Assembly: GCA_963930655.1 (NCBI GenBank)
Contig: OZ005600.1
Coordinates: 16,522,501-16,586,500 of the forward strand
Reading direction: 5' to 3'
From: Myrica gale
Lineage: Eukaryota > Streptophyta > Magnoliopsida > Fagales > Myricaceae
Length of the DNA stretch: 64,000 bases
In this document: piece by piece, positions 57,243 to 64,000 of the stretch
How positions within the stretch are numbered: position 1 is the first letter of the stretch
Layout: each line of letters begins with the position of its first letter
Notes under the pieces: generated by a model
The model's database searches: none
Told to the model about the DNA's origin: nothing
What the model saw: the letters and a program-made list of their open reading frames with translations, nothing else
Position numbers and translations under genes: made by a program

Positions 57243-60200
57243 CACTACAAAAAATAGGTCCATAGCGGCGGTCGCTAAAAACGCCGTTAAAGGGCATTTT
57301 TTACGGCGTTTTGCAAAAAACGCTGCAAAAGGGGGTCTATAGCGGCGGTCACTATAGACCCCCCCCTTTAGCAGCGTTTTTGAAAACGCCGCTAGATGTA
57401 TTATCTTTAGCGGTGGGTCTTTTTAGCAGCGGTCACTGACCGCCTCCCTTTTAGCAGCGTTTATTTCAAAACGCCGCTAAAGATATTACCTTTAGCGGCG
57501 ACCTTTTTAATACCTTTAGTGGCGGTCTCTTTAGCAGCGGTCACTGACCGCCGCTATAGACCCCTCTTAGAAATCAGGTATCTACAGCGGCGGTCAGTAT
57601 GACCGCCTACTAACCGCCGCTGTAGAGTTTACCTGAAAAAACCGCTGCTATAGGTAAAATTTGAAAAAAAATTCAAAAATATATTTTATTTAATGTTAAT
57701 AATTATTTTATAGACTATTTTATTCATTTTAATACATAATTTTTTTTGTCATGTGTTTAAAAAATATTTTAGGAGACCTACATAATAAAATATGGAATGA
57801 AAAGGAGTTTAATAAAAATTGATGTTGTTATATGGAATTAGAAATAATGTTATGAAAGTTATATCTATGACTGTTCTGATAATTGTATTTTTGTTGACTA
57901 AATCTAAGTAGTTTAGACATCTATTATCATATGCTTATAATGAGCATATATATTTGTAATAATTATTAATATAATAATATTTAATTATGACATATTATTT
58001 AATTTCAAAAAAAGATATTGTGAGATTAATTAGCTTATACAATTAAAATACATAACTTAATATCTGGTCACAGTTGTTATGATAGTTTATATTTTTAAAT
58101 TATAAATATTATATATTAGTACTATGAACTTGTTTTAATTAAAATTATTACCTAGTTATAAAAAAAATATTAAATAATATGCTATGTATTTAATACTATG
58201 TATAAAGATTTTCAAATATTATTATAATTTACAACTGCTTTTAATTTACTAAAAATACATAACTACAAAATATAAAATTATTATACAAATAATTTTAATT
58301 AAGAATATTCCTTCTCCGGATATTAGTTATACTTGTTTTGTGTAATAACAAAATTAGTTTTATATTATGATATAATATTGATTCACAGATATATTAGACG
58401 AAGAAAAAATAAAAGAGAAGCGAGAAATTTTCATTTACCGCCAAAGTTTTCCCTTCCCGCTACCGGATCAAAACCCCTATTTTTTCAATTCTCAAAATCC
58501 GATCACTTGAATACGAGTAGCAGCCCCTCAGCCGAGTTCTACCTCCCCTGACATTTTCTTATTTCTCAGCCCCTCAGCCGTCGTCGTTGTCCGCAGTCCG
58601 TGCCCCGTTGCCGTTGCCGCACTGCCGCACCGGCGCACCGCCACTAGGTATACCGGTTTCTCATTCTCTCTCTCTCCTTGTGCATCTCTGCAGTTTACCG
58701 ATTTCTCATTTCCAATTTTCCAATTCGCTTTTTTGGTTTTGGATGCTCAGAAGTCAGATCTGTTTCTAACTTCCTGCTAGCGGTCGAAGAATCGAAGATA
58801 ATTACTCACCGGAGATCTCGCTCTGGTTTTGCTTCCCTTTCAGCTTCAGGTGTTGTGGACTTTTCCTTTCTTCTAGGCTCTAGCACGATTTGATTTCGCT
58901 TTTTTTCTTGTTTGCTGGTATAAGGACATTCTCGATCGGTACACTTAAATGTAGGAGTTTGTTTACAAGAAAGTGAACTACTCTACTGAAAAGAAAATGA
59001 GATTTTGTTTGTTTCTTAGATTGAATTTCACGTTAGTAACGAGTTTCATTGTTGAGATTTTGGTAAGTGAAAGTAATAGTTGTTCTGGGGGTGGATCTGG
59101 TGCTTAATTTATCGGTTAAAAGTACTTTAAATACGTTGGGTGATAGTGTTCAACTGATAGATACAATATATTCATTTTTGTTACTAATTGTTTAAGCTTT
59201 TGTTTTTTGGTCCAGGATTTTGAAGGTTCTGTAGCAAGGTAACAGTTGTTTCTTGGCAGCTTAGGTTTCAGATTTCAGTATGGACTTTGAATGAGATAGC
59301 TTTTCACTTGAATACTCAAGTAAGTGTAGACTTCATCCTGAATGTTGTATGTGGACCCGGGTTCCCTGTCCTTAATGTTATGCATAATTCTTCACTAATT
59401 GCAAGCTGCAATACACAAATTGCTTGTGGAGTTGAATACATCATTTATCACATGATATAGGGTGTTCACTTGAGGTTCATGTTGGTAGATTTAAGTAATG
59501 AAAACAGAATGCTATTTGAAGGCTGCTTTTGGTTTTGACAAGAACCATAACAGCTAATCTTCTTGTACTTTTACTTCTCTACAAAATTCTTAGTAGCCAA
59601 ATGAAATGTTAGTGGTCTTGTAGCTTCAGAACCGCTTATAGTTTTGACATTGGGACAGGGATGCAGATTTGTGTCGGAAGATTGGGGAAGCAACAACACT
59701 TGAAGTTAGGGCGAGCGGCATCCACTATACTTTTGCTCCTTGTGTAGCTGTAAGTACTTTACATCTAACGTTTGGCTGGGACATTTGTTTTAAAGTGGTA
59801 GCTCTGGTTGACATAACTGATAAAACTGAGTAGAGTTGATACAAATCATGTAAAGCTTCCTCTGGGTTGAACAAGTCTGTGTAAACACGTAGGTGCTTGC
59901 AATTTGGCAATGGATTCATAACTGGAAAAAGATTGCAGTAGTGTATGGCTGGCCATGTCTGCAAATGATGTAAACTGAGTTTTGTGTTTGGATGTCATTG
60001 CCATTTCAATAATTTACTTGCTGTGTAAAGAAATTAACAAAATTGTTTAAATGATGAGAAGCTTTATATCACATAGTTGCTTGCAATTTGGCAATAGGTC
60101 TCTGATTAGAAGAAGATTGCAGTTGTTAGAGCTTGGCAAAGTTTGCACATAATATTGACATATCTTTGAATGCTGCTACCAATTAAATAATTTAGTTGAT

Positions 60201-60804
60201 TAGTGTAGTAAGAAACTAACAGACTTGCTTAAATTTTCAGAAGCTTGCTAAATACAGTACAAACAGTAATGGGGAAGGAGCGGGAAATTTTTTGACCCGT
60301 TTTATCTAGAGTTATATACAAGTAGATATTTTGTTTACATAAAATCTTTTGTTTATTTTTATTTCTAATGTGATATTTATTTTCTATTACATGAATTCAA
60401 GATAGAGGATGTTGATGTGTCAAAGGAGGAAGATTTTAATTGGTCCTTACTTATTGTGTTGTATTTGAATATTTTAGTCGGTCCTTGCTTATTGTTATTT
60501 TATATTATAAATTTGTTACTTTTTAGATTACTTTAGAGATTCTTGTGTTTGTTGAAAAATGCTATTAATCAATGATGAAGTATATTTTGTTTTATTCTCA
60601 TTGTTCTTTAATTTTTTTACATCCAATAAATTATAATTATTAAAATAAATTTGTATTACAGATTAAAAAAACATGTATATGAAAATATAGGAAAAAATTA
60701 GTAGTGCATTAAAATGCTAGCAAAAAAAAAAAAACGCTGCGAGGAAGACAAAATTGAGTTCAAGTCACGATCGCCGCTAACCGACTGCCGCTATAGACTC
60801 GAGG
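57243..60804 (+). mobile_element. CACTA-type element B carrying a GH3 exon, 3' end displaced
   Basis: It starts CACTACAAAAAATAGG (57243), followed by 400 bases of subterminal repeats (AGCGGCGGTC, AACGCCGCTA and their inverses), an AT-rich block (57660-58400), a C/T-rich and then intron-like captured region (58420-60320) and a 3' block (60410-60760) shared, inverted, with element A. The last part (ccgctaaccgactgccgctatagact) is subterminal repeat again, but the terminus is missing because a Gypsy LTR starts at 60805. A captured exon is listed separately. A tandem duplication of about 180 bases lies at 59885-60250. Confidence 0.75.
59659..59749 (+). pseudogene. Captured exon of a glycoside hydrolase family 3 beta-glucosidase
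   Basis: Between an acag acceptor and a GTAAGT donor, a 91-base exon encodes [20 protein letters not shown] followed by [10 protein letters not shown]. This matches the conserved RIGAATALEVRATGI(P/H)Y(A/T)FAPC(I/V)A segment of plant beta-D-glucan exohydrolases (GH3), just before the CRDPRWGR motif, which would be in the next exon. No other GH3 exon was recognised nearby, so this is an isolated piece inside CACTA element B. Confidence 0.85.
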
Positions 60805-62000
60805 TGTGAGACCCCGTATTTCATTTTTGCTATTTGCTCTATGTATTTGTTTTGGATTTAAATTCAAGGGGCCGTTGTTTGGCGAATATAAGATGTTAAG
60901 TTGATTATGATATTTTGAACTATAAGTTTTCCTTAAGTATTTTCATTATGATGTGAAATTATGTTAGTATAATTTGTCATGACCAAATTTCTCAAGGTCG
61001 ATTTTCTTTATGAATTAATTTTTCCATTTGCCTATTATTATGCTACCATGATTTACTTAATTAACTGCAAAGAATATTTGGAGTGTTTTAATTCTTATTG
61101 ATTGCTGAAATTCTTTAAGTAAAATTCATTACATATTAATCTATGGTTGTGAAATCCTATGTTAGTGCATGTAGATTACCCCATGTCTTTATTATGTAAC
61201 CTTAATCTCCATTAGGTAATCTTAAGCTTCATTAGGAGAACTAAGTGATAAGCTAGTGTGCTTATAGAGTAGTTTAATAGAGAACCAAATGATAAGTTAG
61301 TGTGCTTATAAAGTAGTCAATGTGAAAATAGAAAAGCAAAGTGAAATAAGAGATAAGTGGAAGTCAAGTGAAGAGAGAGATGAGTTTCACGTGAATGGCA
61401 AAGAGGGGGAGAGAAGGTAGGTTTAAAAGTGATGTGGTTAAAGGCTAGAAAAAAGGGATGTGATGGTAGGCTGAAAAAGGAGATGTGATGCAAGATGAAA
61501 ATTTATGAGAATTGGAATAGGAATCACGTGGGAGTTAAAATTGAAGGCAAAGAAATGGATAAGGAGAGGGGACAAGCACTTAATGACCTGACATGTCACA
61601 CGGGCTAAAGCAACTCACCTCACTTCACTCTTCACCTCTCATGGACCATGTGTCATTTTAAGTACAAGAACATGTTTTCAAGTTCATGAGCATGTGCATG
61701 CCCATTAAGCATGCATGCACATCAAGATTTACGTTTACTCATGATTTTTCATGTTCATGTCATAAGCTCATGTTTATAAGTTTATGTTTTCCCTTACTGA
61801 GTCTTTTGACTCACAGTTTTAAAAAATGTATCATTCAAGATGTTTCAGGTGAAGGAAGTCAGGAAGACTACCTGTCTTGAGAGAGAAGACATTTATGTAT
61901 TTTGTTGTTGTGATTTGATCTTTGTGATCTGTCACTTAAAAAATGTATAGGGAAAGGATTAGAACCCTAAGAGTTAGCTATATGATAAGCATCGAATACG
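60805..62000 (+). mobile_element. 5' LTR of a Ty3/Gypsy element
   Basis: TGTGAGACCCCGTATTTC at 60805 is a typical start of Tekay/Del-type chromovirus LTRs. It interrupts the 3' subterminal repeats of CACTA element B. The right border and primer-binding site could not be fixed and are set approximately. The 5 bases before it are CGAGG and should recur at the far end of the element, outside this window. Confidence 0.55.
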
Positions 62001-62062
62001 TTATACTTCAAAGTTAAATTAAGACGCATTAGGTTCTATACTAAACGATGACCTCGAAGTGC

Positions 62063-64000
62063 ATGATGGCACCCAGAGGACCACAAAGAAATTGGGGACC
62101 CGAGGATCTGGGTGTCACTACCGATGAAGTTTTAAAGCACATGGCTCAGCTTATCGCCGAACAGGTGCAACAAGGTGTTAATGTAGAGGGGGCAAAAGGT
62201 CGCCCTGAAGGATGCTGGAGATAAAGGAGTTACTTGAAGTCTTGGGGTGTACGGATGCCCAGAAACTGAGCTTTGCTACTTTTAAGCTACAAGGAGATGC
62301 CAAAAGGTGATGGTTGTCTGAGAAATTGCTACTAAGCCAGGAGTTGGGGCAACAACCCATAACTTGGGAGAGGTTTCAGCAAGAGTTCCTAGATCGTTAC
62401 TTCCCAAGGACAACTCGGGAAGCAAAGGCAAGAGAGTTTGCTACCCTGACTTAAGGAACTATGACAGTGGAGTAGTATTCTGGTCGATTTATGGAGTTAG
62501 TGCGGTTTGCCCCGTACTTAGTACCAGACGAAGAGAGGAAGGCTAGGAAGTTCGAGGAGTGACTTCATCCACAGATCTATGACAGGGTTTATAGCCACGA
62601 TCTAAAGACTTCAGCAGAAGTGATAGAAAGAGAAGTGATTGTGGAGCGAGGACTACAAAGAATAGTGGCGTATCATGAGCAGCAAAAGAGGAAGGCTCCT
62701 TCTAATTCAATAATGCCACAGATGCCTTGGAAGAGAAATAAGCCGGATTCATTTCAAAGACAGCATCAGAGACAGAACCAGAGACCGAACCAAAGGCCTG
62801 GTGGAGCTCAGACTTCCGGAGGGAACCAATTTCCCCAGTCTAACAAGTGCGGCAGGAGACATCCAGGGGAATGCAGGCAAGGAGTGTGTTATCAATGCGG
62901 GAAGCCTGACCACATTGCCAGAGATTGTAGGAATGCAGGCAACCCAAGACAAGCACCCCGACCCCCACAACAGAATAATGCAAGGAGACAAGGAGGTCCA
63001 ACTCAAGCGAGGTTGTATGCTCTTACTCTAGAGGATGCTGAGAATCAAACCAGAGTAGTGGCAGGTAAGTTTTCTTTGCCTCAGGGGGAAGCCCTAGTTC
63101 TATTTGACTCGGGGGCCATGCATTCATTCATTGCATCAACATATTGCAAGGCACATGCCATACACTGTGAGCCATTAGATTGTAATTTTTTGGTGTCGAC
63201 GCCCGCTGGGGGAAGAGTTGATTGTAGCCGGATGGTGAAAAACTATCCGATAGAAATTGAAAGGCAAGTTATGTTGGCCGATTTGATTGTTATGGAGATG
63301 AGAGGATTCGATATTATTTTAGGTATGGATTAGTTGGCAAAACATGGTGCTAATATCCGGTGCTATGAGAAGAAGGTCGTGTTCCAAAAGGAGGGGAGAC
63401 CAGATTGTTGCTTTACCGGTTTGAAGAAGATGGAGCGAAGACCAGCGATTATCTCAGCCTTGCAGGTTAAGAAACTGTTGCAAGGAGTACATGAAGGATT
63501 CCTAGTATGGGCAAATGATACGCAGAAGGAGGCTCCTACAGTTGAGCAAACTCCGATAGTGAATGAATTCCCCAAGGTGTTCCCTGAAGAATTACCTGGT
63601 TTGCCACCAGATAGGGAGGTGGAGTTTGACATTGAATTGGAACCAGGGACAGTCCCACTTTCCAAAGTGCCGTATCGAATGGCTCCAACAGAGCTGAAAG
63701 AGCTAAAGGTTCAACTATAAGATCTCCTGGAGAAAGGGTTTATACGACCAAGTGTATCAGCTTGGGGAGCGCCGATTCTATTTGTCAAGAAGAGGGACGG
63801 AAGTCTCCGGATGTGCATTGATTATAAAGAGCTGAATAAGGTGACCATAAAAAATAGATACCCGTTACCTCGTATTGATGATCTGTTCGATCAGTTGCAA
63901 GGGGCACAAGTATTCTCGGAGATCGATTTGAGGTCGGGTTATCATCAGTTGAAGGTGAAGGAAGGAGATATACCTAAGACGGCCTTTCGGACCCGCTATG
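62063..64000 (+). pseudogene. Ty3/Gypsy gag-pol (chromovirus type), inactivated and cut by the window edge
   Basis: From the ATG at 62063 the order is gag (QGDAKR, RYFPRTTREAKAREF), a CCHC zinc knuckle CYQCGKPDHIARDC (about 62890-62931), an aspartic protease with DSGA (about 63106-63117), and reverse transcriptase from about 63720 ([33 protein letters not shown]). The reverse transcriptase wording fits the Tekay/Del lineage. Several in-frame stops (for example TAG at 63331-63333 and TAA at 63718-63720) and stops in gag make it non-functional. Integrase and the 3' LTR lie beyond the window. Confidence 0.9.

Noticed and set aside
56880-57257. 125-codon plus-strand frame before CACTA element B
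   Set aside because: It has Trp-rich, random-looking sequence without motifs and runs into the CACTA terminal repeat.

Overview
This is nuclear DNA of a flowering plant, probably a eudicot. It is AT-rich, its introns are GT-AG, its gene families are plant-typical (EAR-motif DREB/ERF factor, chloroplast CBSX protein, urease accessory protein UreF, DA1-related fragments), and most of the sequence is transposon-derived. The species cannot be named from the sequence.

Five genes look intact. (1) 3888-4202 (+): a single-exon 104-residue protein with a KEN box and a D-box-like motif. (2) 20119-26560 (+): a two-RRM RNA-binding protein of the RBPMS/Hermes type; I resolved ten exons whose phases all close to 331 aa. 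(3) 31854-32402 (+): an intronless DREB A-5-type ERF with a C-terminal EAR motif. (4) 35181-40236 (-): a chloroplast twin-CBS protein (CBSX1/2 type); I resolved eight exons giving 244 aa. (5) 52515-53246 (+): intronless UreF, 243 aa. They are unrelated in function and show no cluster logic.

The rest is nested mobile DNA. 1-3.1 kb holds degraded Copia remnants. 5.2-6.6 kb holds a non-autonomous hAT copy and a Myb/SANT-like fragment. 7.4-9.0 kb is a solo LTR carrying an array of the palindrome TGTCGACA. 10.9-15.3 kb is a dead hAT transposase that suffered a roughly 700-bp tandem duplication, a MITE insertion and a solo-LTR insertion. 17.1-19.8 kb is a mosaic of two LTR families. 29.4-30.0 kb is a Mutator-like foldback element with a SINE inside it.

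The most unusual part is 44-61 kb. Two related CACTA-type elements lie in opposite orientation. They share terminal and AT-rich blocks but carry different host gene pieces: one has DA1-related (DAR2-like) exons followed by NADP-isocitrate dehydrogenase exons, the other has a glycoside hydrolase family 3 exon. Between them, a second UreF copy is split into an N-terminal piece and an inverted C-terminal piece, the latter also interrupted by a hAT element, next to the intact UreF. A Ty3/Gypsy element (chromovirus type by its reverse transcriptase) has inserted into the second CACTA element and runs off the right edge.

No rRNA gene, canonical tRNA gene or CRISPR array was seen. Exon borders come from reading-frame and splice-site logic, without transcript data.
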